This document shows positions 8,674-18,239 of a stretch of 64,000 nt of DNA, piece by piece (the first letter of the stretch is position 1; the number at the start of each line of letters is the position of its first letter). The DNA lies in contig NZ_KB217478.1 in assembly GCF_000331305.1 (NCBI RefSeq), positions 7,466,317 to 7,530,316 on the forward strand. Direction: 5' to 3'. This DNA is from Calothrix sp. PCC 7103 (GTDB lineage: Bacteria; Cyanobacteriota; Cyanobacteriia; Cyanobacteriales; Nostocaceae). The position numbers and the translations under genes were made by a program. The notes below the pieces were generated by a model, which had not been told where the DNA came from, did no database searches, and saw only the letters and a program-made list of their open reading frames with translations.

Positions 8674-9504
8674 TTAAGCTTTTGGCTCAATGCGACCGTA
8701 GAATATGCCGCGAATCTTAACTTCTTTAGGATCTCCAGAACCTAAATCGGTGTCAGAAGGCTGTATGCTCTCAAAGGTACCAGCAATTTCACCGCTAGCA
8801 CTATTGATTTTTGCAACAGATAAAGAAACGTTTCCTTCGAGAACTTGCGCGCGCTTAACGTTTTCACGAGTTAGTTCTTCAGCGTCTGAACGTGCTGGTA
8901 ATGCAACGGCGTTATCATAACCACTAGCAACACCACGACCTTTAGGGTCAAGGAAGGTGGCGCCACGGTAAGAAGGAACGCGGAACGAACCTTCAAAGTC
9001 AGTGGAGGTGTTAATACTGGTCAAATTAGGCTGGGTTGTAGCAACTAATCCTTTTACTGTGAAAAGGAACGGAATGAGTTCGCCACCAGGTAATTTAACT
9101 GTGGTTGCTTGGAAATCAAAGCCGTCTTTTTCTATAAAGGTCAAACTACCATCAGGATTTACGTTTACGTCACCCTGAATTTGGTCAAGTGATGAAGTTT
9201 TACGAGTCACTACTTTACCTGTAATAAATTCAGCTTGTAAACGTTTATTTGTTGGTTCTTCTTTTACAAAGTAATTAGTCGGTTCCAAGCACAGTTCTTT
9301 AAGGACGTATGACTGGCTCTTATCAATGGGAATAGAACCACGACTGGTTTCACTTAGTTGGGGGCATTTATTTGCCAAACCAGTGCCTCGAATTTGTTCG
9401 TAGGTTAGAGTGCCTGTACTAGCAGACGCTGGACCATCACTACAAGCAGTTATAAATCCTAAGCATAATGCTAAGAATGTAACTATTAAACCGCGATATC
9501 TCAT
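8674..9504 (-). CDS. psbO: Photosystem II manganese-stabilising protein PsbO
   Basis: PsbO is the 33-kDa lumenal extrinsic subunit that protects the Mn4CaO5 cluster. The precursor has a signal peptide ending in ITACSDGPASA, a lipobox-like site also seen in other cyanobacterial PsbO. The mature part has the diagnostic LTYEQIRGTGLANKCPQL, the paired cysteines of the disulphide (KCPQL and KELCLEP), the loop GFDFQATTVKLPGGELIPFLFTVKGL, and the terminal KIRGIFYGRIEP. An in-frame ATG four codons upstream exists; I chose the start giving MRYRGLIVTF, as in relatives. It is transcribed alone. Confidence 0.97.
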   Translation of the reverse strand: MRYRGLIVTFLALCLGFITACSDGPASASTGTLTYEQIRGTGLANKCPQLSETSRGSIPIDKSQSYVLKELCLEPTNYFVKEEPTNKRLQAEFITGKVVTRKTSSLDQIQGDVNVNPDGSLTFIEKDGFDFQATTVKLPGGELIPFLFTVKGLVATTQPNLTSINTSTDFEGSFRVPSYRGATFLDPKGRGVASGYDNAVALPARSDAEELTRENVKRAQVLEGNVSLSVAKINSASGEIAGTFESIQPSDTDLGSGDPKEVKIRGIFYGRIEPKA

Positions 9505-9738
9505 TGTCAACCTCAATGTCGAAAAATTAATAAACGTCTTGCAACACGGCGCCAGTTTTTCACCAGCGCTTTGCTACACGGCTAAAGAGAAAATATTAAA
9601 TTCTCATTTGTTAAGGATTTTACAAAATTATGGCTGCACTTGGAAGTGTTTCATACATTCGTTATTGTTTAATCATAGAGAATCCTTACTGAGTGGCGCC
9701 TTAAAGCCTGTTTACAAATCTTCATACTATGAGTAAAG

Positions 9739-9825
9739 AAACCAGGTGTCGCAGTAGAAACCCGGTTTATTTGTTAAATATTGTAATAAAAATAACGATT
9801 TTGCGTAGAAACCGGGTTTCTTTAT
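9739..9825. repeat. AGAAACCnGGTTTCT repeat pair
   Basis: This tract contains GAAACCAGGTGTCGCAGTAG, AGAAACCCGGTTT and TAGAAACCGGGTTTCTTT. They belong to a dispersed palindromic family that also appears near 7130-7200, 49922-49940 and 60678-60716. Here they lie between psbO and the next plus-strand gene. They could be mobile REP-like units; no coding sense is seen. Confidence 0.7.
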
Positions 9826-9877
9826 GACGAATTTTTCTGTGGCAAGAAGCTGGAACTCCGCTAAAGTGGATAACCAT

Positions 9878-10186
9878 ATGAGTACTAGTAATAATTTTGA
9901 GTCAGTAATGTTATCCTACAAACTTCAAGCTATTAATGTAGCGGTACACGATGCTGTAACGGTTTGTCAAGGGGATACTATCCAACTTTTGGCGTTACTA
10001 CGTCAATTAGAATCTTTACACCGTGAAATCCGTGAGGGTCCTTTTCAAGCGAATTTACCAGAAAATCGTCAAGCGCTTTACGCTCTATTACGGGAAATCG
10101 AATCTGAGGGAGGTTGGCCTTACATCGAACGCATGAAGTTACAAGCTTTTCTCAAGTTCTTAGAAGAGGAGGAAGAAAATAAATAA
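9878..10186 (+). CDS. Conserved cyanobacterial protein of unknown function
   Basis: From MSTSNNFESVMLSYKLQAIN the protein is 102 residues, mostly helical, with the conserved-looking core AVHDAVTVCQGDTIQLLALL and GGWPYIERMKLQAFLKFLEE. There is no signal peptide, membrane helix or known motif. The frame is open 18 codons further upstream, but that stretch overlaps the dispersed repeat, so I place the start at the ATG in the middle. Family resemblance to short proteins in other Nostocales is from memory; the function is unknown. Confidence 0.7.
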   Translation: MSTSNNFESVMLSYKLQAINVAVHDAVTVCQGDTIQLLALLRQLESLHREIREGPFQANLPENRQALYALLREIESEGGWPYIERMKLQAFLKFLEEEEENK

Positions 10187-10225
10187 AACAATTTTAGATT
10201 TTGGAGTAAATCCAAAATCTGAAAC

Positions 10226-13200
10226 TTATTTAACACCTTCACAAAGATTACGGTCACGTGTATCAACGTTACGGTTGTACTTGAGATAATTTCCTACCCA
10301 GTTACATCCACGTTTTAATAAATCGTTTAAATCTAAATTCCACAAAATAATCGTTTTGTCTTCGCTTGCAGATGCGAGTGTTTGACCGTCTGGACTCCAT
10401 GCTACGCTTAGTACTGGTGCATTATGTCCATTAAAGGTTTTGATGAGTTTACCTTCACGACTCCACAGTTTTACTGTGCTATCCCAACCTGCTGCTGCTA
10501 AAACTTCACCGTTGGGACTAAAGGTTACTGAGTTAACGCTATCGCTATAACCTCTAAGCAAGGTTTTGAGTAATTTACCATTCCAATCCCATAATTTGAC
10601 TGTGTTATCCCAACCAGCTGATGCGATTATTTTATCGGTAGGACTAAAGCTTGTGCCTAAAACCCAGCTATCGTGTGAGGTAAGGGTTTTTAATAATGTA
10701 CCGTCTCGGTGCCAAAGTTTGACGGTTTTATCATCACTAGCTGAGGCAAGAATTTTTCCATCTGGACTCCAAGCGACATTATTTACCCAACCATTATGTC
10801 CAGATATCGTTTTGACGTTTTTGCCGTCACGGTTCCACAATTTAATTGTTTTATCTTGACTTGCTGATGCTATCAATTCTCCATCCGGACTCCAAGCTAC
10901 GCTTCTAACTTTATCAAGATGTCCCGTTAAATTTTTAACTAATGACCCATCTAAATTCCAAATTTTAGCGGTTTTATCATGACTTCCAGTCACAACTAAT
11001 TTTCCAACTGGGTCAAAACTGACACTTTGAACCAAATCTGAATGTCCAACTAAGGTTTTGTCGAGGCTTGTACTGGAAATACCATCCTTTTTACTATGTT
11101 TCCATAGCTTAACGGTGTTATCTCGACTTGCCGATGCTAACATGTCACCGTTCCGACTCCAAATAACACTTGTAACTCCACCTTCATGGTTCTTTAGAAC
11201 TGGTAATGAAGTTGATGCTAAATTCCATAACTTTATACTTTTGTCCCAACTGGCAGATGCGAGGGTTTTTCCGTCTGGGCTAAAAGCAATACTAGAAACA
11301 GCATCGTTGTGACCTTTAAATGTTTCGACTAACCGACCGTCAATACTCCACATATTAATTGCATTATCATCTCCAGCAGACGCTAAATACTTACTGTTTG
11401 GACTAAAGCTCAGGTTCCAAATTGTGGCGGTGTGATTACGCAGTGTTTTTTCTAACCGATAACCAAATGGACGCTGTGCATTATTACTTACTTTACGCCA
11501 AAGCTGCACGACGCCTGTACGATTTCCTAATGCGAAGTACTGACTATCTGGACTAAAAGCTACGGATGTTACACCTATAGAATTTTCTGGTAGTGTTGTT
11601 ACTAAACTTCCATCTCTGTTCCAAATTTTGACAGTTTTGTCTTGACTCGCAGAAGCTATTAACTGACCATTCGGGCTAAATGTTACCCAGTTAATTTCTG
11701 CTGTATGTCCACGTAAAATTCTTACTAACTCACCATTAGAACGCCAAATTTTGATTTTACTATCTGCGCTACCTGTCGCTATTAACTCACCGTCAGGACT
11801 AAAGTTAACGCTGTAAATACCTTGTGAATGTCCATCTAATGATTTGTATGGTCGTGTTTCAAATTCGCCGTTTTCTTTTTGGCGCCACAGCTTTACAGTA
11901 TTGTCTAAGCTGGCAGATGCTAATGTTTTCCCATCGGGACTAAAAGCAATACTAGTAACAGCAAAGTCATGTCCATCAATAGTTTGAACTAGCGTACCAT
12001 CTGGACGCCAAATTTTGACCATTCGGTCGGTACTACCTGAAGCAATTAATTTACCATCTGGACTATAAGTAACACCCCAAAGAACGTCTGTATGTCCTTC
12101 CAGACGGTTGATTTCTTTAACTCCATACACTGCTTGCTGTAATGCTGTGACTACACGTGAAGAAGTATCACCTTGAACTCCATTCGATTGTTTAAGTTTT
12201 CGCCAAGCTCGTAAACTCTCAATCAAGGCATCAAATTCCTTGGAAGAAGCAAACAAAGCTTCGCTCGCAGCAGTAATTGCACTAATTCGTAAGTTATCTT
12301 CACTACGTTCTGCACGCACGCGATTCAGAACAGCCGCACGCTTTTGAAGGTCTGCTTGCCACCACAAACCACCAATCGAGGCAGTACAAAACAATAGTGC
12401 CACACCAGCTGCTCTTGCTTCGCGTAAGCGTCTTTGAAGTACTAAAGTCAGTTGTTCTTGACTGAGTTTTTGAGCAACTTCAGCACGAGTTTTTTGAAAT
12501 CTGACCTTTTCAAGTTCAGCAACAATGCCGTAGTTATTTTTTTGACGAATAGGTTCAACTAAATAATCATGAACAAGCTGGTAGCGGTCGCCAGATTCTT
12601 CACGCATTCGCAGTACTAAACCACTGCCGACTAAAATATCGAGTATTAACTCCCAATCAGAATCTAAATTAAATAACGTCTCAGCGCTTTTGGTTAACGC
12701 AACTGCAAGCTCAATTTTAGTTCTGAGTGGTCGCGTACCTTTTTCATCGGTTAGTTCAAATAATAATTTCCAAGTTAGCTGCTCGTTTTCTCGACCACAG
12801 TCTTTAATAACCTCAGTCAACCAACGTTCTACTAACTTCGATGAACCACCAGATTCTTTATACTCTTCGAGGGTTTTGATTTTTTCGGCTTGAAGTTGGG
12901 CGCCGACTATTTGCAACTCAATCGGGTGAACTTGCTCAACTTCTGTCGCTAAATCTTGAACCAACTGATTAATCAAATCATTACTTAGTTCATAGTGTGA
13001 GCGAGAAGTCAAAATATCAATAACGCCAATAGCATCCTGAACTGAAAAATTTCCTAAATAATAACGAATATCTTTATCTAGTATATTTTTATTAATTACC
13101 CCTAAATCGTATGTGTTGCGGTTGTTTCCGTTACACAGACGCTCAAACTCTAATAAATAATGTAAATAATCTTCACGAAGTGAAAAAATAATCTTGACAA

Positions 13201-15199
13201 AAGGAACATTTAAACACTGACTAACAAATTTATAAAAATAAATTCTTTGACTTTGCTCACGAACAGCAAAAAAGAATTCTTCTAATTGGTCAAAAATTAA
13301 AACAACTGTATAATTACGTTCTGCTAATTCCCGTAGCTTGGCTAGTATTATTGACGTTGAAAATTTGATTGATACCGATATATCTGTTCGTGCTAATGCT
13401 TGATTAATATTTCGACCTAATACTGTAGTCCAATCGCTATATACCGATAAAACAATTGGTATGGCAATGCGGTCGCCAATTACCTTTTCTGTTAAAGTTG
13501 GGACTAACCCAGCACGCAACAACGAACTTTTACCAACACCGCTTGGCCCATGAACAATAGTTAACTTACAGTCTGCACGTCCTAAACGTCCAATTAAATT
13601 ATTAATATCTTTTTCCCTTCCGGATGCAGCAATTTCTTGTGCTATTTCTTCAGGTATGTAAGAAATTCTTGATTGGCTAGTTGAACTACACGCTACCGCA
13701 CTTCCTGTTGAAGCATTCACTTTGTAACGTTGTGGTTGCAGCGTAGTGGCACCAATAAATGCTCGAAATCCATACTGATGTTCTATTTGAATTTTTTCTT
13801 GCTTCAGGTTGAAAGCTTCACCATAGTTATGACGCTCAAAAAAGTAGAGTGAACGTAATTCTTCAACTATCTCTAAATATAACGATGGCTCATACTGTAC
13901 CTCGCAAACAACCTTTGCCCACTCCAAATTATTTATTGCCTCTTCCCACTCTCCTAAATGACGTTGTGCGCGTCCTAGCAATAAAAGATACCAACTTTCT
14001 TGAGCGCGTGAGACATTCACAGAAACTTCTGCAATAGTCCGGGCTGTATTCGCTAATTCATATGCTTGTAGCCAATTTGACCGTGAAGCCGCAACAACTG
14101 CTAAAAACCCATATGCTTGGGCTTCAGAAGCTTTATCGGGGTAAATGGCATATAGCTCTAATGCTTGAGAAGCATAAGTATGTAACTCATCCCATGCTTC
14201 GATATGCTTCAGCATTTGTAAGAGCGGAGGTATAAATTGAGCTACTTTATCTTGGCGCCCGATCGAGTCAAATGTTGAAAGTGATTTCTTAAACCAAACA
14301 ATTCCTTCAAGCCAGTAGCTGCGATTCAATGCCGGACGTAAATCTGCCATTCGTCCATAGCATAAGCCAAGGTGGAATAAAACTATAGCCTTATAAAGAG
14401 ACTGTGAGAATGTGAGAGTATGGTTTTCATCATCCCAAAGAGCTAAAGAGTGCTGGTAATGAGACAGCGCTTCTTCAACTTGGTCATTAATATAAGCGTT
14501 ATATCCTGAAACAAATTCTAAACAGCGGTTCAGTTCTGGTTCAAGTTGAATATTGTATATGCGGAGTAAGTCTTCGCGTGCGGTTTCGATTTCTTTTGAA
14601 CTATCCAGGGATGAAACTTTATCAAGGCTGTGACTTTCATCCGTACTATTAAGAATATAATTAAATAAATATTCAGTATTTTTACGGATTAAAGCTATTA
14701 ACTCCTCCTTTGTCATCTCAAACTTAATCGTGGTTGCTGCCCAACTTTTAAAGTCAGGTGCAAGTCGTGACAATTGAGTAGCTACTTCATCTTTAAGCCA
14801 TAACACCAAAGGAAAAGGAAAAGTATCAGCATAAATATCGCGTGCTTGGTTTAACCCAGTAAGCAAATCATCAATTTTTATAACTGATTCAAGTCCAAAC
14901 ACCATCAAAGCTTCGGGTAAAGCATCACCAGCGACAGCAGGAATATCTAAATATAAATCTGAAATTATTGTGTTGTGTAAATTTGCGGTTGTTGAGGGAG
15001 AAAGCTCTAGCTCACGTAAGTAAATATCTTTAGTTAGTGTGCGTAGGTTTCCCAAAACTGATGTACGTAATTGTCCGTAGTTGCATCGGACTAATATTAG
15101 GGCAAATTGACCTTTAGAAAGCGCAACCGCTCGAATCAGACGTTGTAATGAACGGTGATTTGCATTGGCGATTGCAGTCGTGAACTGCCACTCTGTCAT
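10226..15199 (-). CDS. STAND NTPase with TPR region and 14 WD40 repeats
   Basis: This is a 1657-residue multidomain protein. Residues 1-190 form a degenerate N-terminal domain (LxxLNQARDIYxxTFPFPLVLWL, RLAPDFKSW) of a kind found in front of many bacterial STAND proteins. Residues 200-480 are TPR-like. The NTPase (nSTAND1-type) has Walker A GPSGVGKSSLLRAGLVPTL near residue 550 and Walker B VVLIFDQLEEFF. A coiled coil and one membrane helix (about 925-945) follow, then 14 WD40 repeats (about 1035-1640), enough for two seven-bladed propellers. STAND proteins act as ligand-gated switches in signalling or immunity; the ligand and output here are unknown. A P-loop ATPase gene lies directly upstream on the same strand. 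Confidence 0.92.
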   Translation of the reverse strand: MTEWQFTTAIANANHRSLQRLIRAVALSKGQFALILVRCNYGQLRTSVLGNLRTLTKDIYLRELELSPSTTANLHNTIISDLYLDIPAVAGDALPEALMVFGLESVIKIDDLLTGLNQARDIYADTFPFPLVLWLKDEVATQLSRLAPDFKSWAATTIKFEMTKEELIALIRKNTEYLFNYILNSTDESHSLDKVSSLDSSKEIETAREDLLRIYNIQLEPELNRCLEFVSGYNAYINDQVEEALSHYQHSLALWDDENHTLTFSQSLYKAIVLFHLGLCYGRMADLRPALNRSYWLEGIVWFKKSLSTFDSIGRQDKVAQFIPPLLQMLKHIEAWDELHTYASQALELYAIYPDKASEAQAYGFLAVVAASRSNWLQAYELANTARTIAEVSVNVSRAQESWYLLLLGRAQRHLGEWEEAINNLEWAKVVCEVQYEPSLYLEIVEELRSLYFFERHNYGEAFNLKQEKIQIEHQYGFRAFIGATTLQPQRYKVNASTGSAVACSSTSQSRISYIPEEIAQEIAASGREKDINNLIGRLGRADCKLTIVHGPSGVGKSSLLRAGLVPTLTEKVIGDRIAIPIVLSVYSDWTTVLGRNINQALARTDISVSIKFSTSIILAKLRELAERNYTVVLIFDQLEEFFFAVREQSQRIYFYKFVSQCLNVPFVKIIFSLREDYLHYLLEFERLCNGNNRNTYDLGVINKNILDKDIRYYLGNFSVQDAIGVIDILTSRSHYELSNDLINQLVQDLATEVEQVHPIELQIVGAQLQAEKIKTLEEYKESGGSSKLVERWLTEVIKDCGRENEQLTWKLLFELTDEKGTRPLRTKIELAVALTKSAETLFNLDSDWELILDILVGSGLVLRMREESGDRYQLVHDYLVEPIRQKNNYGIVAELEKVRFQKTRAEVAQKLSQEQLTLVLQRRLREARAAGVALLFCTASIGGLWWQADLQKRAAVLNRVRAERSEDNLRISAITAASEALFASSKEFDALIESLRAWRKLKQSNGVQGDTSSRVVTALQQAVYGVKEINRLEGHTDVLWGVTYSPDGKLIASGSTDRMVKIWRPDGTLVQTIDGHDFAVTSIAFSPDGKTLASASLDNTVKLWRQKENGEFETRPYKSLDGHSQGIYSVNFSPDGELIATGSADSKIKIWRSNGELVRILRGHTAEINWVTFSPNGQLIASASQDKTVKIWNRDGSLVTTLPENSIGVTSVAFSPDSQYFALGNRTGVVQLWRKVSNNAQRPFGYRLEKTLRNHTATIWNLSFSPNSKYLASAGDDNAINMWSIDGRLVETFKGHNDAVSSIAFSPDGKTLASASWDKSIKLWNLASTSLPVLKNHEGGVTSVIWSRNGDMLASASRDNTVKLWKHSKKDGISSTSLDKTLVGHSDLVQSVSFDPVGKLVVTGSHDKTAKIWNLDGSLVKNLTGHLDKVRSVAWSPDGELIASASQDKTIKLWNRDGKNVKTISGHNGWVNNVAWSPDGKILASASDDKTVKLWHRDGTLLKTLTSHDSWVLGTSFSPTDKIIASAGWDNTVKLWDWNGKLLKTLLRGYSDSVNSVTFSPNGEVLAAAGWDSTVKLWSREGKLIKTFNGHNAPVLSVAWSPDGQTLASASEDKTIILWNLDLNDLLKRGCNWVGNYLKYNRNVDTRDRNLCEGVK

Positions 15200-15360
15200 A
15201 AAACTAAAACCGGGCTAAAAAGAATTATGTTCACCAAAACGCCGAAACTAGATTTTGGCATTGTGAACGTTGGAATGGATACTGTGTAATTACGGAGTCT
15301 TTAGAAGGCTTTTTCTTCCGAACGCATTAAATACAGTAAAAATACTTAGGAATAGTTATG

Positions 15361-15420
15361 AGCGCTGAGTGCTGAGTATGGACTATTAACTAAGCACTCA
15401 GCACTTTTAACTCAGCACTT
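15361..15420. repeat. GTGCTGAGT / ACTCAGCAC inverted tract
   Basis: Short units GAGTGCTGAGT followed by AAGCACTCAGCAC and AACTCAGCACTT form an imperfect inverted tract between the STAND gene and the ATPase gene, overlapping the ATPase stop. It is the same unit family as the tract at 1572-1690. Confidence 0.7.
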
Positions 15421-16762
15421 CTAACTCACTTCTAATTTGTCTTTGCCACGCTTGTACTTTTTCAGTTTCAGCTAGTGCTGGACTAATACCAAACCAACGT
15501 CCTGTGGCATCGCGGTATTCAAAAACAAACATGCTTCGCAATAGTCTTTGATACTCAGATTCGCCTTTAAGACTTTGCTGATTAACTACTTCGTAGAGTA
15601 ATTCCCATTCTTCTTCGTTTATCGCTAGCAGTAAATCGTCGCGGTAATCTTTGATTACAGACTCTAAACAATCAGGTGAGAATGGGGGGTCTTGACGTTG
15701 TAAACAGCTATAAAGCAATCCTAAAAGATTACGAATATGACCTCCACTCACACGGCACAACCTATCCAAAGTTTCAGGCGCCTCAAATAATTCTGTAACT
15801 AAGTTCTCACGAGCGTTCCAGGCAATTTCGGGGAATGCTCGCGCTAACACCAGCTGACGTAATAAGGACATTCCCGGCTCGTAATCACTGCCTGAACGCT
15901 GTCTTACTAGCACCATTGGCAGTACTTTCGGCGCCACCCCTCCACCGAGACGGTTTTTCAGAGTTTCGTATTCGTTTGAGAAAATCAGCGCTAATGGAAT
16001 TGTGTACACAACATGACATTTCAGGCGTCGCAGTTGTTCACCTCGGTCGATAAATAAGTATTCGGGTTGCGAACGTCCCGATGGCATTGGCCGCATGTCA
16101 ACCCGGTCTAAGTTATCGACAATTACAACCAATCCATTTTGACCCCGCATTTTAAGTTGCTCGTTAGCTCGGTCTAATAATTCGTCGTTGATAGCTTGCA
16201 ATATGCTATTTGTACGAGGTTCAAGGTATTGCCGCAATTGAGAGCGCATCTGTGGACTATCTTTTGTTTTGGCGCTAATCTTTGCAATTCCAATTGAAAA
16301 TTCTGCTTCTGTGGAAATTTCTAGCGGAGTTTGCAAGAATTCACCGATTTCTTTGAACAAGTTGCTGAAGTATCCTGGTTTCGTTTTTATCCCAACTGCT
16401 TCTAAACTGGCGCCAACCTGACGGGCAATACTCAGCAAAATATCGCTGACATCGATATCCGCCATGTCTAAATCTTGGCTTGATTCAAAATAAACTACAT
16501 GAAAACCTGACATTTCCAGTTCAGTTTTCAAGCGTTGTAACTCTGTTGATTTTCCGCAGCCAATATGACCCGTAAATAGCTGACATGTTGGGTCATCCGG
16601 AGAAATACGGACTATTGTACGTTGTAATTCCTCTACTATTTTACAACCACGTACATCAGAAAAGTCTATGTAGTACCGTCTGTCAGTGGCATCACCCATA
16701 ACTAGTGTTTTGCTGGGGTTACAGGCTTTAAAGAAACGCGATAAGTTTATTGTTGTTCTCAT
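15407..16762 (-). CDS. P-loop ATPase of a conserved cyanobacterial STAND-associated family
   Basis: A 451-residue soluble ATPase with the conserved start MRTTINLSRFFKACNPSKTL. It has Walker A GHIGCGKSTELQRLK (about residues 63-77) and a Walker B-like strand GLVVIVDNLDRVD (about 210-222). Long helical C-terminal parts include the conserved RVSGGHIRNLLGLLYSCLQR. The DRVD/NLDR signature and overall layout place it among AAA/STAND-like ATPases. No effector domain is visible. It is encoded just upstream of the WD40 STAND gene in the same direction, so the two probably form a module. Specific function is unknown. Confidence 0.85.
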   Translation of the reverse strand: MRTTINLSRFFKACNPSKTLVMGDATDRRYYIDFSDVRGCKIVEELQRTIVRISPDDPTCQLFTGHIGCGKSTELQRLKTELEMSGFHVVYFESSQDLDMADIDVSDILLSIARQVGASLEAVGIKTKPGYFSNLFKEIGEFLQTPLEISTEAEFSIGIAKISAKTKDSPQMRSQLRQYLEPRTNSILQAINDELLDRANEQLKMRGQNGLVVIVDNLDRVDMRPMPSGRSQPEYLFIDRGEQLRRLKCHVVYTIPLALIFSNEYETLKNRLGGGVAPKVLPMVLVRQRSGSDYEPGMSLLRQLVLARAFPEIAWNARENLVTELFEAPETLDRLCRVSGGHIRNLLGLLYSCLQRQDPPFSPDCLESVIKDYRDDLLLAINEEEWELLYEVVNQQSLKGESEYQRLLRSMFVFEYRDATGRWFGISPALAETEKVQAWQRQIRSELEVLS

Positions 16763-17405
16763 GTAGATGCAATGAATGAGTATTTATATTTTCAGTATTT
16801 TTACGTATATATTTTACACGTAAGTGTTTTCACTTACAATTTTACGGAGGCATTAGCGCCGTTTGTAGCAGAGCTATAATGTAAAATTCTTAGCCGCAAT
16901 GAGGTTATCCCTGATTAAAAACAAGTGAATGATCATTTTTACACTCGCCACCTCGGTTTTGACAACGTGTAAATCCAAAAATATTACTGACAGTGAGCGT
17001 GACTATACTTATAATACTTTGTCAACCATCCAGAAGTATATATTTAAGTGTTATAGATTGCAATATTTTAATTAAGGTGCCTTAATTAATTATTCTTTCA
17101 AGAATATTTTTATGCATGAAGCGTGTTATTCTGTCAATACCTTGGATGTAGCCTATTTTCAGTATGATGGTTTACACCCCACAGTCAAAAAGCTACACTT
17201 AGTGCAAAATTAACGCTGCACACTTTAGGAAGGTACGAGCAAGCGTATTAGGGTGGATATACCAGATAGTATGGGCATTCATTAAGAGTTTTAATGTGCC
17301 CATTTCAACAGTTAAAGTTAAGCTCGCGTGCTAAAATCGCGCGAAATAATTGTGGCTTCCAATTGCCGATATGAATAGATTCGCTCATGTGTGGAAGGGG
17401 TTTGA
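16763..17405. other. 640-bp intergenic region with two palindromes
   Basis: The region between the divergent ATPase gene and ftsQ holds no convincing gene. A hairpin GTAAGTG-TTTT-CACTTAC lies at 16820-16837, close to the ATPase start. A perfect 10-bp inverted repeat TTAATTAAGG-TG-CCTTAATTAA lies at 17068-17089. Both could be operator-like sites, but no regulator can be named. The ftsQ promoter should lie in the last 200 bp. Confidence 0.55.
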
Positions 17406-18239
17406 ATGGCTGATACAGCATCAGTGTCTCGCACAGATTTAGAAGGTAGACGAAAAAAACTAAGGAAGCAGCGACGCAAAAAGATTATTCAAACTGTCTG
17501 GCAAAGCTTTGCTCTTGTTTCTCTTACAGGTGGTTTATTATGGGCAACTGTTCAACCAACCTGGTTAGTTAAAACTGAACAAGACGTTGAAGTTTCTGGC
17601 AACCAATTACTTTCTGCAGACAAAATTCAGTCGCTGTTGCCTTTGTCTTATCCGCAATCAGTATGGAAAATTGAGCCATCACATATTGCCCAATCGCTAC
17701 AAAAGCAACCATTGATTGCACACGCTTTGGTGACTCGTCGTTTATTTCCACCAGGGTTAATCGTCGAAGTAATTGAACGAGTTCCTGTTGCCATCGCGCA
17801 AAAAACTCAAACAAGAGACGACAAAACTCCACTGTTGTTACTTGATGCAACGGGTGTACTAATTAACGTTGATACTAAAAATTTGAAAACACTTAAAGCT
17901 GGATTGCCCAATCTTAAAGTAATTGGTTCTCCCAACCAATACCGAGAGTTTTGGGGGATGCTTTACGAAGCGGTAAGCCAAAGTTCCGTCGAAATCACCA
18001 AAATTGATTGTCAAGATTTGACTAACGTGATTTTAACAACTGAAATTGGGCGTGTACATCTAGGCGCCTTGGGACCTCAACTAACTGAGCAAATTAAAGT
18101 TCTCGCACAAATGCGACACCTGCCTACAAAAATTAATACAAATAAAATACAGTATATAGACCTTACAAATCCTGATTTACCAACTATGCAACTCCAAAAT
18201 AGTACAAAAGAATTGATTAATCCTCGTACCAAACGCTAA
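17406..18239 (+). CDS. ftsQ: Cell division protein FtsQ (DivIB family, POTRA domain)
   Basis: FtsQ is a bitopic divisome protein linking early and late division proteins. The 277-residue protein has a short basic cytoplasmic tail (GRRKKLRKQRRKK), one membrane helix (about 30-50), a POTRA domain (about 57-130: VEVSGNQLLSADKIQSLLPL, HALVTRRLFPPGLIVEVIER) and the FtsQ beta domain (LLLDATGVLI, KIDCQDLTNVILTTEIGRVHLG). It is transcribed towards ftsZ, as in other cyanobacteria, although the gap to ftsZ is unusually long. Confidence 0.93.
   Translation: MADTASVSRTDLEGRRKKLRKQRRKKIIQTVWQSFALVSLTGGLLWATVQPTWLVKTEQDVEVSGNQLLSADKIQSLLPLSYPQSVWKIEPSHIAQSLQKQPLIAHALVTRRLFPPGLIVEVIERVPVAIAQKTQTRDDKTPLLLLDATGVLINVDTKNLKTLKAGLPNLKVIGSPNQYREFWGMLYEAVSQSSVEITKIDCQDLTNVILTTEIGRVHLGALGPQLTEQIKVLAQMRHLPTKINTNKIQYIDLTNPDLPTMQLQNSTKELINPRTKR

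Noticed and set aside
9410-9736. 108-codon plus-strand frame over the psbO start
   Set aside because: It overlaps psbO and its leader on the opposite strand, has no ribosome binding site and ends in repeat sequence.
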